A stretch of DNA of 64,000 bases from contig NZ_FQUC01000005.1 of assembly GCF_900128985.1 (NCBI RefSeq), positions 124,001 to 188,000 of the forward strand, given 5' to 3'. Origin of the DNA: Indolivaga macrotermitis. GTDB lineage: Bacteria; Bacteroidota; Bacteroidia; Bacteroidales; Dysgonomonadaceae. Made by a program: the position numbers and the translations under genes. Positions 52,446 to 62,638 of the stretch are shown one piece after another. The notes under the pieces are model-generated. The model searched no databases and was not told the DNA's origin. It was given only the letters and a program-made list of their open reading frames with translations. How positions within the stretch are numbered: position 1 is the stretch's first letter; every line of letters starts with the position of its first letter.

Positions 52446-52472
52446 CTGGTGTAAAATTCAAAGCTGATTATA

Positions 52473-52553
52473 ATGAAATCATTTAACAATAACATTAGCA
52501 TTTCTATTATTCTCCTCTGGGACAAACTTAGAGTGAGTAGTGCTGTGTATTGA
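52473..52553 (+). CDS. Leader peptide of the leucine operon attenuator
   Basis: A 26-codon open frame from ATG 52473 to TGA 52551-52553. Residues 8-15 read ISISIILL and are followed by Leu 19, Val 21 and Val 25, so nine of 26 residues are branched-chain amino acids. It lies between a consensus promoter and a strong terminator, 117 bp before leuA. Ribosome stalling at the Ile/Leu codons (about 52494-52517) would leave AGTGAG at 52532-52537 free to pair with CTCACT at 52585-52590 in the terminator arm. The start is the only ATG in position. Function is deduced from the leu/ilv attenuation paradigm. Confidence 0.85.
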   Translation: MKSFNNNISISIILLWDKLRVSSAVY

Positions 52554-52575
52554 TGAATGATCTAAAATATATTCT

Positions 52576-52610
52576 AAAGCCTTTCTCACTATGATGAGAA
52601 AGGCTTTTTT
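52576..52610 (+). terminator. Attenuator terminator upstream of leuA
   Basis: A perfect 13-bp stem AAAGCCTTTCTCA / TGAGAAAGGCTTT (52576-52588 / 52595-52607) with a 6-base loop. It is followed by TTT to give a run of six T. It lies 22 bp after the leader-peptide stop and 61 bp before leuA. Confidence 0.9.
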
Positions 52611-52670
52611 AATGAAAAGCAAGACACTCGGAAAGTGATTAACTATTAAATTTTTAATATTGATTTCGTT

Positions 52671-54161
52671 ATGGACAAATTATTTATTTTTGACACGACA
52701 TTGAGAGATGGAGAGCAGGTTCCCGGCTGCCAGTTGAATACAATAGAAAAGATCGAAGTAGCCAAAGCCCTCGAAGCGCTCGGTGTAGATGTTATAGAAG
52801 CAGGGTTTCCGGTTTCTAGTCCAGGCGATTTTAAATCTGTAGTTGAAATATCTAAAGCTGTAACATGGCCAACTATATGTGCTTTGACCCGTGCTGTGGA
52901 AAAAGATATAGAAGTAGCTGCCGAAGCTCTTAAATATGCAAAAAAGAAACGCATACATACAGGAATAGGTACATCGGATTACCATATTAAGTATAAGTTT
53001 AACTCTACACAAGACGAAATTATAGAGCGTGCAATTGCTGCTGTTAAATATGCAAAGCGTTATGTAGAAGACATTGAGTTCTATGCCGAAGATGCGGGGC
53101 GTACCGACAATGCTTATTTGGCAAAAGTGGTTCAGGCTGTCATTAACGCAGGAGCTACAGTCGTCAACATTCCGGATACGACCGGCTATTGTTTACCAAC
53201 CGAATACGGTGCCAAAATTAAATACCTGATAGATCATGTGGATATGAAAAATGCCATATTATCGACACATTGTCATCAGGACTTAGGTATGGCTACAGCA
53301 AATTCTATCATGGGAGTTCTGAATGGAGCCCGTCAGGTAGAAGTTACTATTAATGGCATTGGAGAACGTGCCGGAAATACATCACTGGAAGAGGTGGTTA
53401 TGGCAATCAAGAGTCACAAGGAACTGAACATCGAGACTAATATCAATACCCAGAAAATATATCCGATCAGCAGAATGATATCGAGTTTGATGAATATGCC
53501 GGTTCAGCCGAATAAGGCTATTGTGGGTCGGAATGCTTTCGCTCATTCATCCGGTATCCATCAGGATGGGGTTTTGAAAAATATGTCAACTTATGAAATT
53601 ATCGATCCGAAAGAAGTCGGCATAGACGACAATGCGATAGTACTTACTGCCAGAAGTGGCCGTGCCGCACTGAAAAACAGGCTGATGATATTAGGCATTG
53701 AAGTTAATGATGATGAACTGAGCGATATTTATCAGAGATTTCTGGAGCTTGCCGACCGCAAAAAAGATATTACAGACGAAGATATTCTTATCTTAGCAGG
53801 CAAAGAAACTGAAAAGATGCACCGTATAAAATTAGACTACTTACAGGTAGTCGCTGGAATTGGTGTACGATGCGTTGCCAATGTCGGTATCGATATAGCT
53901 GGTGAGAAATTCGAAGCTTCAGCATCCGGCAATGGCCCTGTAGATGCTGCAATTAAAGCAATCAAACAGATAGTACGCCGTCAGACCGTAATTCAGGAGT
54001 TCCTGATTCAGGCTATAAATAAAGGTAGCGACGATGTAGGTAAAGTGCATATGCAAGTTGAACATGACGGACAAATGTACTACGGCTTTTCGGCAAACAC
54101 CGATATAGTAGCTGCATCTGCCGAAGCTTTCATCAATGCAATAAATAAGTTTGTTAAGTAA
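52671..54161 (+). CDS. leuA: 2-isopropylmalate synthase
   Basis: A 496-residue enzyme that condenses 2-ketoisovalerate and acetyl-CoA, the first step of leucine synthesis. Catalytic TIM barrel: [21 protein letters not shown] (metal Asp and Arg), [24 protein letters not shown]-type segment ([10 protein letters not shown]), [15 protein letters not shown] with the HxH metal ligands, and [19 protein letters not shown]. Linker [13 protein letters not shown]-terminal regulatory domain (about 370-496) for leucine feedback inhibition. First structural gene of the operon; the next gene begins 8 bp later. Confidence 0.95.
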   Translation: MDKLFIFDTTLRDGEQVPGCQLNTIEKIEVAKALEALGVDVIEAGFPVSSPGDFKSVVEISKAVTWPTICALTRAVEKDIEVAAEALKYAKKKRIHTGIGTSDYHIKYKFNSTQDEIIERAIAAVKYAKRYVEDIEFYAEDAGRTDNAYLAKVVQAVINAGATVVNIPDTTGYCLPTEYGAKIKYLIDHVDMKNAILSTHCHQDLGMATANSIMGVLNGARQVEVTINGIGERAGNTSLEEVVMAIKSHKELNIETNINTQKIYPISRMISSLMNMPVQPNKAIVGRNAFAHSSGIHQDGVLKNMSTYEIIDPKEVGIDDNAIVLTARSGRAALKNRLMILGIEVNDDELSDIYQRFLELADRKKDITDEDILILAGKETEKMHRIKLDYLQVVAGIGVRCVANVGIDIAGEKFEASASGNGPVDAAIKAIKQIVRRQTVIQEFLIQAINKGSDDVGKVHMQVEHDGQMYYGFSANTDIVAASAEAFINAINKFVK

Positions 54162-54169
54162 TAAACAAT

Positions 54170-55261
54170 ATGGCGGAGCCAAAGAAATACGAATATATCG
54201 ATAGTTTAAGAGGGATAGCCATACTTATGGTAGTAGGTGTCCATATTTTATCTTTTTTCAAGGTAAGCACATCCGACTTTTTCCCTCCTTTACTGATCGA
54301 TTATATATATGATTTCCGCTGCGGTGTATCGTTATTCTTCATTGTCAGTGCATATACGCTTACAATGTCTCACGAAAGGCGAAAAGACGAAAAACGTGCT
54401 ACCCGCAATTTTTTTATCAGGCGTTTTTTTAGGATAGCCCCTATCTATTATTCAGCCATTATACTTATTTACCTGTTTAATATAGACCACAGTGCCGCTT
54501 ACATAAAAGCAATTCCAACCTTTTGGTTTTTGAGTAATTTTCTTTTTCTGAATACATTATCTCCATATATAATTGGCACTATAGTGCCGGGAGGATGGTC
54601 GGTATCCGCCGAATTTATATTTTATTTCTTATTCCCGATATTAACAATATGGGTAAGAAATACAAATACCAGCCTGATATTCTTCGGTATCTTCATAGCA
54701 ATAGCTTCAATATTTCATTACAATTTCTATGACGATCCGTTTTTATCTAAGTTCGAATTTATGGAAGTGAACTTTCTGAATCAGGTACCCATTTTCTTCT
54801 TAGGTATATTTGCATATCATGTAACTCAGAAAAAAGATTACCGGGTCAGTCCTTATACTGTAGTATTTCTGGCGTGTGTATGCCTGCTATTTGCCCATAT
54901 ACCGTTCCCGTACTATTTTATGTGGACTATCGCATTCACTGCACTAGTTATTATATTGAGTAAATATTCTCTCAAGGCTTTTTCGAATAAGGTACTAGCC
55001 AGTGTTGGCAAAGTCAGTTTCAGTATGTACATTATTCATTTCCTTGTAATAATGGCTCTTAACAACTTTGAATTCGGGCGAATATTACCAATAACAGGAT
55101 TTATCAGTTCGCTGCTCAACTTTATATTATTATATTCGATAGTAGCGGCAGTTACATTTTGCTTATCCAATATCACATATAAATTTATAGAAATACCCGG
55201 ACAAAATCTGGGACGTAAAATCATCAAAAAATTAGATCAACAAAATAATATTACTGTATGA
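54170..55261 (+). CDS. Acyltransferase-3 family (OafA/YrhL-like) membrane protein
   Basis: A 363-residue inner-membrane protein with about ten helices. The start [20 protein letters not shown] is the acyltransferase-3 signature with the catalytic-type His in TMS1. [17 protein letters not shown] is the R-x-x-R-I-x-P motif, and [19 protein letters not shown] follows. Such proteins O-acetylate or succinylate cell-surface polysaccharides or peptidoglycan. It sits between leuA (8 bp) and leuC, whose start it overlaps by 4 bp (ATGA), so it is fully integrated in the leu operon although the function is unrelated. Confidence 0.9.
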   Translation: MAEPKKYEYIDSLRGIAILMVVGVHILSFFKVSTSDFFPPLLIDYIYDFRCGVSLFFIVSAYTLTMSHERRKDEKRATRNFFIRRFFRIAPIYYSAIILIYLFNIDHSAAYIKAIPTFWFLSNFLFLNTLSPYIIGTIVPGGWSVSAEFIFYFLFPILTIWVRNTNTSLIFFGIFIAIASIFHYNFYDDPFLSKFEFMEVNFLNQVPIFFLGIFAYHVTQKKDYRVSPYTVVFLACVCLLFAHIPFPYYFMWTIAFTALVIILSKYSLKAFSNKVLASVGKVSFSMYIIHFLVIMALNNFEFGRILPITGFISSLLNFILLYSIVAAVTFCLSNITYKFIEIPGQNLGRKIIKKLDQQNNITV

Positions 55262-56652
55262 AAACATTGTTTGATAAAATCTGGGATGCACACACTGTAT
55301 CTACCGTAGCTGATGGACCTACACAATTGTACATCGACAGGCATTTTTGTCATGAGGTTACAAGTCCTCAGGCTTTTAATGGACTGCGTGCCAGAGGTCT
55401 GAATGTTCTTCGTCCCGACAGAACTACTCTAACGGCAGATCATAATACACCTACAATCAATCAAGATCAACCTGTTAAAGATCCGATCTCCAAAAACCAA
55501 TTAGATACCCTGTCTAAGAACGCAAAAGAATTCGGTTTGACATTATATGCATTAGGTCATAAAAAAAATGGTGTCGTACATATTATCGGACCCGAAAACG
55601 GATATACACAACCCGGTATGACAATTGTTTGCGGAGACAGTCACACATCTACACACGGAGCATTCGGATCAATCGCTTTTGGTATCGGAACATCTGAAGT
55701 GGAAATGGTATTGGCTACTCAATGTATTTTGCAATCGCGCCCCAAAACCATGCGTATAACTTTCAACGGAAAGCTAGGAAAAGGTGTTACAGCAAAAGAC
55801 CTTGCCTTATATATGATATCGAAACTTACAACAGGTGGTGCTACAGGTTATTTTGTTGAATATGCCGGAGAAGCAATCCGCAATATGTCGATGGAAGAAC
55901 GTATGACACTTTGCAATTTAAGTATCGAAATGGGTGCCCGTGGAGGACTTATAGCTCCGGACGAAACAACATTCAACTATGTAAAAGGCCGTGAGTTTGC
56001 ACCTAAAGGTGAAGAATGGGATAAGGCACTGGCATATTGGAAAACATTGAAAACCGATGAAGGAGCCAAGTTCGATAAAGAACTTATATTCGATGCTGCT
56101 GATATACAACCAATGATCACATACGGAACAAACCCGGGAATGGGTATGGGTGTAAACGAAAATATACCAACCTTAGAAGATATTGATGAAGCAGGACGTA
56201 TATCGTTCCAAAAATCAATGGATTACATGGGATTCAATCCGGGTGAAAACCTTGAAGGAAAATCAATCGACTATGTATTTCTTGGAAGTTGTACTAACGG
56301 ACGTATCGAAGACTTCCGCGCATTTACCAATTTTGTGAAAGGAAAGAAAAAAGCTGATAATGTTACGGCATGGCTTGTTCCCGGAAGCTGGATGGTAGAA
56401 CAACAGATCAAAGACGAAGGATTGTATGATATACTTACAGCTGCCGGTTTCGAATTACGTCAACCCGGATGCTCGGCTTGCCTTGCAATGAATGACGATA
56501 AAGTTCCGGCAGGGAAATATGCAGTATCCACTTCGAACCGTAATTTCGAAGGACGCCAAGGTCCCGGAGCACGTACTATTCTGGCTGGTCCTTTAGTAGC
56601 CGCTGCTGCTGCCGTTACCGGTAAAATTACAGACCCAAGAACTATGCTGTAA
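55258..56652 (+). CDS. leuC: 3-isopropylmalate dehydratase large subunit
   Basis: A 464-residue aconitase-family subunit that binds a [4Fe-4S] cluster and isomerises 2- to 3-isopropylmalate with LeuD. Motifs: [56 protein letters not shown] (first cluster Cys), and [19 protein letters not shown] (the other two Cys), then [22 protein letters not shown]. Length is typical of the heterodimer type found with a small LeuD. Translation is coupled to the acyltransferase gene by a 4-bp overlap. It may also dehydrate citramalate if the gene at 57445 makes it. Confidence 0.96.
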   Translation: MKTLFDKIWDAHTVSTVADGPTQLYIDRHFCHEVTSPQAFNGLRARGLNVLRPDRTTLTADHNTPTINQDQPVKDPISKNQLDTLSKNAKEFGLTLYALGHKKNGVVHIIGPENGYTQPGMTIVCGDSHTSTHGAFGSIAFGIGTSEVEMVLATQCILQSRPKTMRITFNGKLGKGVTAKDLALYMISKLTTGGATGYFVEYAGEAIRNMSMEERMTLCNLSIEMGARGGLIAPDETTFNYVKGREFAPKGEEWDKALAYWKTLKTDEGAKFDKELIFDAADIQPMITYGTNPGMGMGVNENIPTLEDIDEAGRISFQKSMDYMGFNPGENLEGKSIDYVFLGSCTNGRIEDFRAFTNFVKGKKKADNVTAWLVPGSWMVEQQIKDEGLYDILTAAGFELRQPGCSACLAMNDDKVPAGKYAVSTSNRNFEGRQGPGARTILAGPLVAAAAAVTGKITDPRTML

Positions 56653-56772
56653 TTTCAAACAGAAGCCTTTAAGGTCTCAATACTTTTTATTTCTTTGGTA
56701 ACTACAACAACAATAAGTTGTTATGATTCCAAAACATATCATTAATTACTTACAGTTACTTTAATTAAGAAA

Positions 56773-57363
56773 ATGGAAAAATTTCAGAAATTAACATCGA
56801 CATATGTTCCACTTCCGATCGAAAATGTGGACACAGACCAAATAATTCCGGCTCGTTTCCTCAAAGCTACAACAAAAGAGGGCTTTGGTGATAATCTTTT
56901 TGCCGACTGGCGGTACGAAAAAGACGGATCTCCTAAAAAAGATTTCGTATTAAATAATCCTACTTATAGCGGAGAAATCCTCGTTGCTGGTAAAAACTTC
57001 GGAAGCGGATCCAGTCGCGAGCATGCAGCATGGGCTATCGGAGGATATGGATTCAGGGCTGTAGTATCAAGTTTCTTTGCCGATATATTCCGCAACAATG
57101 CGTTAAACAATGGTATATTACCTGTTATTGTTTCGGCTGACTTTCTGTCCGAAATATTTAACAGTATAAATAAAGACCCGAAAGCAACATTAACTATCGA
57201 CCTCGAAAGCCAGACTATTACTAACAATGCCACAGGTAAAAGCGAATCATTCGAGATCAACCCTTATAAAAAAGAATGCTTGCTGAAAGGATTGGATGAT
57301 ATAGACTATCTTCTTTCCAAAAAAGATTCAATCGAAAATTACGAAAAAGAGCGTACTTTTTGA
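56773..57363 (+). CDS. leuD: 3-isopropylmalate dehydratase small subunit
   Basis: A 196-residue swivel domain of isopropylmalate isomerase, partner of LeuC. Motifs: [13 protein letters not shown] near residue 20, [20 protein letters not shown] with the substrate-binding GSSR (about 78-81), and [24 protein letters not shown]. The 120-bp spacing from leuC is unusually wide for this pair, but no terminator or promoter consensus is evident there. It is followed by a strong GC-rich hairpin at 57382. Confidence 0.96.
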   Translation: MEKFQKLTSTYVPLPIENVDTDQIIPARFLKATTKEGFGDNLFADWRYEKDGSPKKDFVLNNPTYSGEILVAGKNFGSGSSREHAAWAIGGYGFRAVVSSFFADIFRNNALNNGILPVIVSADFLSEIFNSINKDPKATLTIDLESQTITNNATGKSESFEINPYKKECLLKGLDDIDYLLSKKDSIENYEKERTF

Positions 57364-57381
57364 TTCTAAAAAAAACACAGT

Positions 57382-57413
57382 CGTGCCGGTATCTGTACAA
57401 AAGTACCGGCACG
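57382..57413 (+). other. GC-rich hairpin between leuD and the citramalate-synthase-like gene
   Basis: A perfect 10-bp stem CGTGCCGGTA / TACCGGCACG with a 12-base loop. There is no T-run, so it is more likely an mRNA-stabilising or processing hairpin, or a factor-dependent pause, than an intrinsic terminator. Confidence 0.6.
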
Positions 57414-57444
57414 GCTCTGAAACCTAATAACATCTGAAGATATT

Positions 57445-58956
57445 ATGCTAGAGATAATGGATACTACCCTGCGGGATGGAGAACAAACTTCCGGAGTATC
57501 GTTCTCGTCGCAGGAGAAAATGAGTATTGCTCACTTACTACTGGTCGACTTAGGTGTTAATCGTATAGAGATAGCATCAGCCAGAGTGTCGGAAGGTGAG
57601 TTCAATACTGTAAAAAAAATAGCAGATTGGGCAAAAGGTGCCGGGTATATAGATCAAATCGAAATACTGGGTTTTGTAGATAAAGGCGCATCGCTTAAAT
57701 GGATAAAAGATGTGGGATGCAAGACTATAAACCTTTTAACAAAAGGATCTTACAAACATGTAACCGAACAACTGCGCAAAACTCCACAAGAACATCTCGA
57801 CGATGTAAAGAGGGAAATAAATCTGGCGGCAGAAATGGGTATCGAAGTAAACCTTTACCTCGAAGATTGGTCTAACGGAATACTCAATTCGATGGACTAT
57901 GTTTATTTTATGGTTGATAACCTCAAAGATATGCCCATCAAACGGTTTATGTTACCGGATACATTAGGGATACTCAACCCCCATACCACGATGCGTGCCT
58001 GCCGCCGTATGGTAAGACGCTACCCTAACCTGCATTTCGATTTTCATGCGCACAACGATTATGATTTAGCTGTTGCCAATGTAATGGTTGCCATAGAAGT
58101 AGGTGTAAAAGGTGTACATGTTACTATGAACGGTTTGGGCGAACGTGCCGGTAATGCCTCATTATCGAGTGTAATTGCCGTTGTACACGATCAGCTAAAT
58201 ATGCAAACCTCAATCCGCGAAGATAAACTGAACAGGGTAAGCCGTGTTGTGGAAACATACTCAGGATTAAATATTGCAGCCAACCAGCCTATTGTCGGAG
58301 AAAATGTATTCACTCAATGTGCCGGAATACATGCTGATGGAGACAACAAAAACAATCTGTATTACAACGAATTATACCCTGAAAGATTTGGCCGAAAACG
58401 GGAATATGCATTAGGAAAACTTTCGGGAAAATCCAATATACGAAAGAACATAGAAGCTCTCGGTATAGAGTTGGATGATAACGAAATGACTCTCGTCACC
58501 AACAGAGTTATAGAGCTAGGTGATAAAAAAGAAATTATTACACAGGATGACCTTCCATACATTATATCCGATGTATTGAAAGGCAGTGAGAAAGAAAAAA
58601 GAGTAAAAATCGTATCTTTCGCCTTTGTTCTATCAAGAGGAGTGCGCCCTTCGGCATCCGTACGGATTGAAGTGGACGGAAAAGAATACGAAGAAATCGC
58701 TGCGGGAGATGGTCAGTACCATGCTTTTTCGAAAGCCCTTTGGAAAATTTATACCAAACTGGATAAACCCAAACCCGATTTGACGAACTATTCGGTAATT
58801 ATACCTCCGGGAGGTCGCACCGATGCTTTGGTGCAGACTGTTATAACCTGGAGATTCAATGGAAAAACATTCAAAACAAGAGGTCTGGACGCTGACCAGA
58901 CAGAAGCTGCGGTAAAAGCAACGGAGAAAATGTTGAATATTCTGGAAGATATGTAA
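57445..58956 (+). CDS. Citramalate synthase-like / second 2-isopropylmalate synthase-type enzyme
   Basis: A 503-residue Claisen-condensation enzyme of the IPMS/homocitrate/citramalate family. [47 protein letters not shown] (HxHN metal site), NGLGERAGNASLSS and NVFTQCAGIHADGD mark the barrel. The C-terminal part (about 385-503) is an LeuA-dimer regulatory domain. It differs clearly from leuA in the same operon, for example CAGIHADGDNKNNLYY where LeuA has [12 protein letters not shown]. Its neighbourhood with leuCDB and the Ile-rich leader suggest (R)-citramalate synthesis from pyruvate for isoleucine. Substrate is not proven. Confidence 0.8.
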   Translation: MLEIMDTTLRDGEQTSGVSFSSQEKMSIAHLLLVDLGVNRIEIASARVSEGEFNTVKKIADWAKGAGYIDQIEILGFVDKGASLKWIKDVGCKTINLLTKGSYKHVTEQLRKTPQEHLDDVKREINLAAEMGIEVNLYLEDWSNGILNSMDYVYFMVDNLKDMPIKRFMLPDTLGILNPHTTMRACRRMVRRYPNLHFDFHAHNDYDLAVANVMVAIEVGVKGVHVTMNGLGERAGNASLSSVIAVVHDQLNMQTSIREDKLNRVSRVVETYSGLNIAANQPIVGENVFTQCAGIHADGDNKNNLYYNELYPERFGRKREYALGKLSGKSNIRKNIEALGIELDDNEMTLVTNRVIELGDKKEIITQDDLPYIISDVLKGSEKEKRVKIVSFAFVLSRGVRPSASVRIEVDGKEYEEIAAGDGQYHAFSKALWKIYTKLDKPKPDLTNYSVIIPPGGRTDALVQTVITWRFNGKTFKTRGLDADQTEAAVKATEKMLNILEDM

Positions 58957-58984
58957 GCTTGGTAGTATCTAAAACCCCAGATTT

Positions 58985-59004
58985 AAGGTTACAGACCTTT
59001 TTTA
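58985..59004 (+). terminator. Weak hairpin followed by T-run
   Basis: AAGGT / ACCTT stem with a 5-base loop and six or more T. It lies 29 bp after the citramalate-synthase-like gene; it could be a partial terminator. Its sequence is akin to the palindromes at 6863-6915. Confidence 0.45.
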
Positions 59005-59005
59005 T

Positions 59006-59013
59006 TACTTTTG
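59006..59013 (+). promoter_or_regulatory. Candidate internal -7 box (TACTTTTG)
   Basis: TACTTTTG matches TAnnTTTG and lies 75 bp before the next gene, directly after the weak hairpin. No good -33 box. It may give the last three genes partly independent expression. Confidence 0.35.
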
Positions 59014-59087
59014 TAAGTAAAATAGCAATAAGCAATTATATTTCAAAAATATATAATTAAATACCTGTTGCTACTCATCATAAAGAA

Positions 59088-60146
59088 ATGAAGCTGAATA
59101 TAAAAAATATTATATCTGATCGAAAATTTGAGACATGGGTTAGTTATCAGTTGATCTACGAATGGGAAGATCAACTGTCGCAGTCTCTGCAAATACCCAT
59201 TATCGATAATCCCGACAGGCTGGAAACCAATTTCATAAACCGAATCAGATATAATATATCCAAAAGAATTTCGTATCCGATTACTAAGTTTTTCCGGAAG
59301 ATCAGCTCATTTGCAGGCAAACCGGACGAGTTATCTGTAAGCCTGTACTTCCATCTTATAGTATCGGCTCCTATTGAATTGAAAAAAAGTCGTTTAAACA
59401 AGATTATTCCTGTAATTGTAGATGCTTTTATTGATGAAAACTTCTTACCTGAATTCAATAAAAAGTATGCCGATTGCCCTTTGGTGCTGATTTCCAGTAT
59501 CGAAGCTTATAATTATTTGAAATCGGCAAACTGCACCCTCAATATTCAATACTGGGGACTTAGTTTGCCTGACAAATACAGGATGGTAAAAGATATTGTT
59601 TATCAAAAGAAATACGACATCCTTTTAGCCGGAAGACAGAATAGTAGCCTCGAACATTTTTTAGATCAGTATCTGAAAGAAACAGAAGCTTCTTCAGGCT
59701 TAAATATTGTAAAAAGCGAAATCCAAAACGGGCAGGTTATTTTTACATCTAACAAAGATGGTAATCTGGGCAGTTTCAATAGCAGAGAAGAATACATGAA
59801 ACTACTCCGGACGGCAAGGATTGTCTTTTATGCAACACCGGGTATAGATGGTGGCGAAAAGAGGACAAAGGGTTATAATCCTGTAACTCCCAAATATCTT
59901 GAATCACTATCTGCCCAATGTAAAATACTGCTCCGGTATCCGGATACTGTAGAGACCCGATTGTTTGAAATGGAAAGAATATGTGCAAGTATAAACAATT
60001 ACGAAACATTTAAACAACAGATAGAATTGTATATCTCCGAAAAAGATAATTTCGATAAAGAAACTTACCTATCCATTTTAGATAAATCATATACATCTGT
60101 CAGGGCGAATGAATTGATGGATATTGTTCAATCAACCGAAATATAA
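59088..60146 (+). CDS. Glycosyltransferase-like protein (GT-B type, unassigned)
   Basis: A 352-residue protein without signal peptide. The second half has features of GT-B glycosyltransferases: KKYDILLAGRQNSSLEHFLDQYL (start of the C-terminal Rossmann half), EEYMKLLRTARIVFYATPGIDGGEKRTKGYNPVTPKYLESLSAQCKILLRYPD (nucleotide-sugar-binding-like region) and a C-terminal helical repeat ending SVRANELMDIV. The N-terminal half is not recognisable. Together with the next gene (20 bp downstream) it suggests surface glycan synthesis. Family assignment is an impression. Confidence 0.55.
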   Translation: MKLNIKNIISDRKFETWVSYQLIYEWEDQLSQSLQIPIIDNPDRLETNFINRIRYNISKRISYPITKFFRKISSFAGKPDELSVSLYFHLIVSAPIELKKSRLNKIIPVIVDAFIDENFLPEFNKKYADCPLVLISSIEAYNYLKSANCTLNIQYWGLSLPDKYRMVKDIVYQKKYDILLAGRQNSSLEHFLDQYLKETEASSGLNIVKSEIQNGQVIFTSNKDGNLGSFNSREEYMKLLRTARIVFYATPGIDGGEKRTKGYNPVTPKYLESLSAQCKILLRYPDTVETRLFEMERICASINNYETFKQQIELYISEKDNFDKETYLSILDKSYTSVRANELMDIVQSTEI

Positions 60147-60166
60147 TTATTACTCAACACGTAAAA

Positions 60167-61429
60167 ATGAACGATTCACGTAAAATAAAAATAGGGATTT
60201 TGGGAGCCGGCATCAGCGGACTTAGCATAGGGCAACTTCTTAAAGACAAATTCGATATAGAAATTCTGGAATCGAAACCGGTATGTGGAGGAATAGCCCG
60301 GACTACGGATGTAAACGGGATAGCTTACCATACTATAGGAGGACATTGCTTCAATTCGAAATATGAAGATGTGCTTTCATTTGTTTTCGGACAGATTCTG
60401 CCTTTAGACCAATGGAACAAAATCGAGCGGAAATCCAAAATCAAATTCCATGACTATGAAGTCGATTATCCGATCGAATTTTCGATAAAGCAAATCTACG
60501 AACACGATAAAGAGCTGGCCAAACGACTTACTATAGACTTCCTCAATTCTGAGGACGATGGCAAATATGCCAATCTGGAAGAATGGTTCGAAAAGAAATT
60601 CGGCAAAAGCTTTGCTACTGAATATTTTATACCTTACAATTCTAAGATTTGGAAAAATGATCCTAAAAAGATGAGCTATCTATGGGTAGAGGACAAACTG
60701 CCGATTCCCGATAAAGATTCTTTTTTCGAAGGGTTAATTTCGAATACAAAAGACAAAATGTCTCATGCCCGGTTTTATTATCCTAAGAGTAATAATCAGA
60801 ACACCTTTCTGGATGCATTAGCTAAAAATCTGAATATAAAATACAACTATACCGTTTCGTCTATCGAGCATAACAAGGATTCGAATAAATGGGTTATTAA
60901 TAAAAAAGACGAATTTGACCTGATAATAAATACCACACCTCTCGATAAACTTATCGATTGCTTTAGTGATGCCCCTGCCGATGTACAAGCATCAGCCAAA
61001 TCACTGAGAAAGAACGGTGTATCAAATGTACTTTGGAAGACGCAGTCTACAGATAAAACTTGGACATATATCCCTAACAAAGATTATCTTTTTCACAGAT
61101 ATATCCATATAGGATCTTACTTTAGCCCGAAAGAAAACTACTCGGTATCGGAAGTCATAGGCAATCATTCTTTTGAAGAAATGGCTAAAGCCGGACAATC
61201 CGATAACTTTTTAATAGAGCCTTTAGCACATTCTATATCAGAATACGCTTATGTTGTTTTTGATGAAAATTACGACAAGTCAACTAAGAGCGTAAAAGAC
61301 TATCTTCAAAATATAGGTATATATACGCTCGGAAGATTTGGCGAATGGCAATATTACAACATGGATGTTTGCATAAAAAAAGCTATAGATTTATCTAAGA
61401 CAATCACAGATAAATATCTAAAAGTCTAG
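60167..61429 (+). CDS. FAD-dependent UDP-galactopyranose mutase-like/amine-oxidase-fold protein
   Basis: A 420-residue flavoprotein. The FAD-binding Rossmann motif [16 protein letters not shown] (GxGxxG at residues about 13-18) leads to the Glu of ILESK and the GG doublet region [29 protein letters not shown] and [25 protein letters not shown] resemble UDP-galactopyranose mutase and protoporphyrinogen-oxidase-like proteins of polysaccharide loci. C-terminal segment [21 protein letters not shown] closes the FAD site. It may isomerise or oxidise a nucleotide sugar. It lies between the glycosyltransferase-like gene (20 bp) and leuB (41 bp). Confidence 0.75.
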   Translation: MNDSRKIKIGILGAGISGLSIGQLLKDKFDIEILESKPVCGGIARTTDVNGIAYHTIGGHCFNSKYEDVLSFVFGQILPLDQWNKIERKSKIKFHDYEVDYPIEFSIKQIYEHDKELAKRLTIDFLNSEDDGKYANLEEWFEKKFGKSFATEYFIPYNSKIWKNDPKKMSYLWVEDKLPIPDKDSFFEGLISNTKDKMSHARFYYPKSNNQNTFLDALAKNLNIKYNYTVSSIEHNKDSNKWVINKKDEFDLIINTTPLDKLIDCFSDAPADVQASAKSLRKNGVSNVLWKTQSTDKTWTYIPNKDYLFHRYIHIGSYFSPKENYSVSEVIGNHSFEEMAKAGQSDNFLIEPLAHSISEYAYVVFDENYDKSTKSVKDYLQNIGIYTLGRFGEWQYYNMDVCIKKAIDLSKTITDKYLKV

Positions 61430-61470
61430 AAATTAAACAAATAATATTATATATAAACCGAAATAAAATT

Positions 61471-62538
61471 ATGAAATTAAACATTGCAGTATTACCCGGT
61501 GATGGTATCGGACCCGAAATAATCGGACAGGCTCTACGTGTAACCGAAGCTATTTGCGAAAAATTCGGACACGAACTATCATACGAATATGGTATTGTAG
61601 GAGCATGTGCTATCGACGAAGTCGGAAGTCCCTACCCTGAAGCTACTCACGAACTATGTATGGAATCAGATGCTGTACTATTTGGTGCAATCGGAGATCC
61701 TAAATACGATAACAATCCTTCGGCAAAAGTACGTCCCGAACAAGGATTATTGAAGATGCGTAAAGACCTGGGGCTTTATGCCAACCTCCGTCCTATTACA
61801 ACATTCCCGTCATTGATACACAAATCTCCACTTCGTGCGGATTTAGTAGAAGGTGCAGACTTTATGTGTGTACGCGAATTGACCGGAGGCCTTTATTTCG
61901 GTCGTCCCCAAGGACGTTCGGAAGATAACAATACGGCATATGATACTTGCGTATATACACGCGAAGAGGTCGAACGTATATTGCATCTTTCTTATAAATA
62001 TGCACGTCAACGCCGTAAGAAAGTAACTGTTGTCGACAAAGCTAATGTCCTTTGTACATCTCGTCTGTGGAGAGAGGTTGCTCAGGAAATAGAGAAACAA
62101 TATCCGGATGTAGAAACCGAATATATGTTTGTAGACAATGCTGCAATGCAGATAATACAATGGCCTAAACGTTTTGATGTTCTGGTTACCGAAAACCTGT
62201 TCGGAGATATTCTGACAGACGAATCTTCTGTTATTACAGGGTCTTTGGGTATGCTCCCTTCTGCTTCGATAGGAATTCATACTTCTGTATTCGAACCTAT
62301 CCACGGATCGTATCCTCAGGCAGCAGGCAAGAATATAGCTAACCCTGTAGCCACTATCTTGTCGGCAGCCATGATGTTCGAATACGCTTTCAACCTGATG
62401 GACGAAGGCAAACTTATACGTGACGCCGTAAACGCATCTTTAGAAGAAGGTATTGTTACCGAAGACATTGCTTCGGGCGGAAAAGCTTACTCAACATCCG
62501 AAGTTGGAGACTGGATCGTGAATTTTGTAAAGAAATAA
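61471..62538 (+). CDS. leuB: 3-isopropylmalate dehydrogenase
   Basis: A 355-residue NAD-dependent decarboxylating dehydrogenase that makes 2-ketoisocaproate. Signatures: [134 protein letters not shown] and [29 protein letters not shown]. Length and motifs are canonical. It can also act on 3-methylmalate in the citramalate route to isoleucine. Last gene of the operon; terminator at 62563. Confidence 0.97.
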   Translation: MKLNIAVLPGDGIGPEIIGQALRVTEAICEKFGHELSYEYGIVGACAIDEVGSPYPEATHELCMESDAVLFGAIGDPKYDNNPSAKVRPEQGLLKMRKDLGLYANLRPITTFPSLIHKSPLRADLVEGADFMCVRELTGGLYFGRPQGRSEDNNTAYDTCVYTREEVERILHLSYKYARQRRKKVTVVDKANVLCTSRLWREVAQEIEKQYPDVETEYMFVDNAAMQIIQWPKRFDVLVTENLFGDILTDESSVITGSLGMLPSASIGIHTSVFEPIHGSYPQAAGKNIANPVATILSAAMMFEYAFNLMDEGKLIRDAVNASLEEGIVTEDIASGGKAYSTSEVGDWIVNFVKK

Positions 62539-62562
62539 CTTTCTCAGTACACAATAAAAGGG

Positions 62563-62592
62563 AAAGGCAACATCGGCAAGGTGTTGCCTTTT
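62563..62592 (+). terminator. Intrinsic terminator of the leu operon
   Basis: A 10-bp stem AAAGGCAACA / TGTTGCCTTT with a 9-base loop and following T residues, 24 bp after the leuB stop. Confidence 0.85.
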
Positions 62593-62638
62593 CAGCTTTT
62601 TAATCGTATTTTTGATTGCATCGAATTAAAAACTTACA

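Noticed and set aside
52446-52670. T-box leader upstream of leuA
   Set aside because: No T-box motif or specifier stem; a translated leader peptide with branched-chain codons explains the terminator better.
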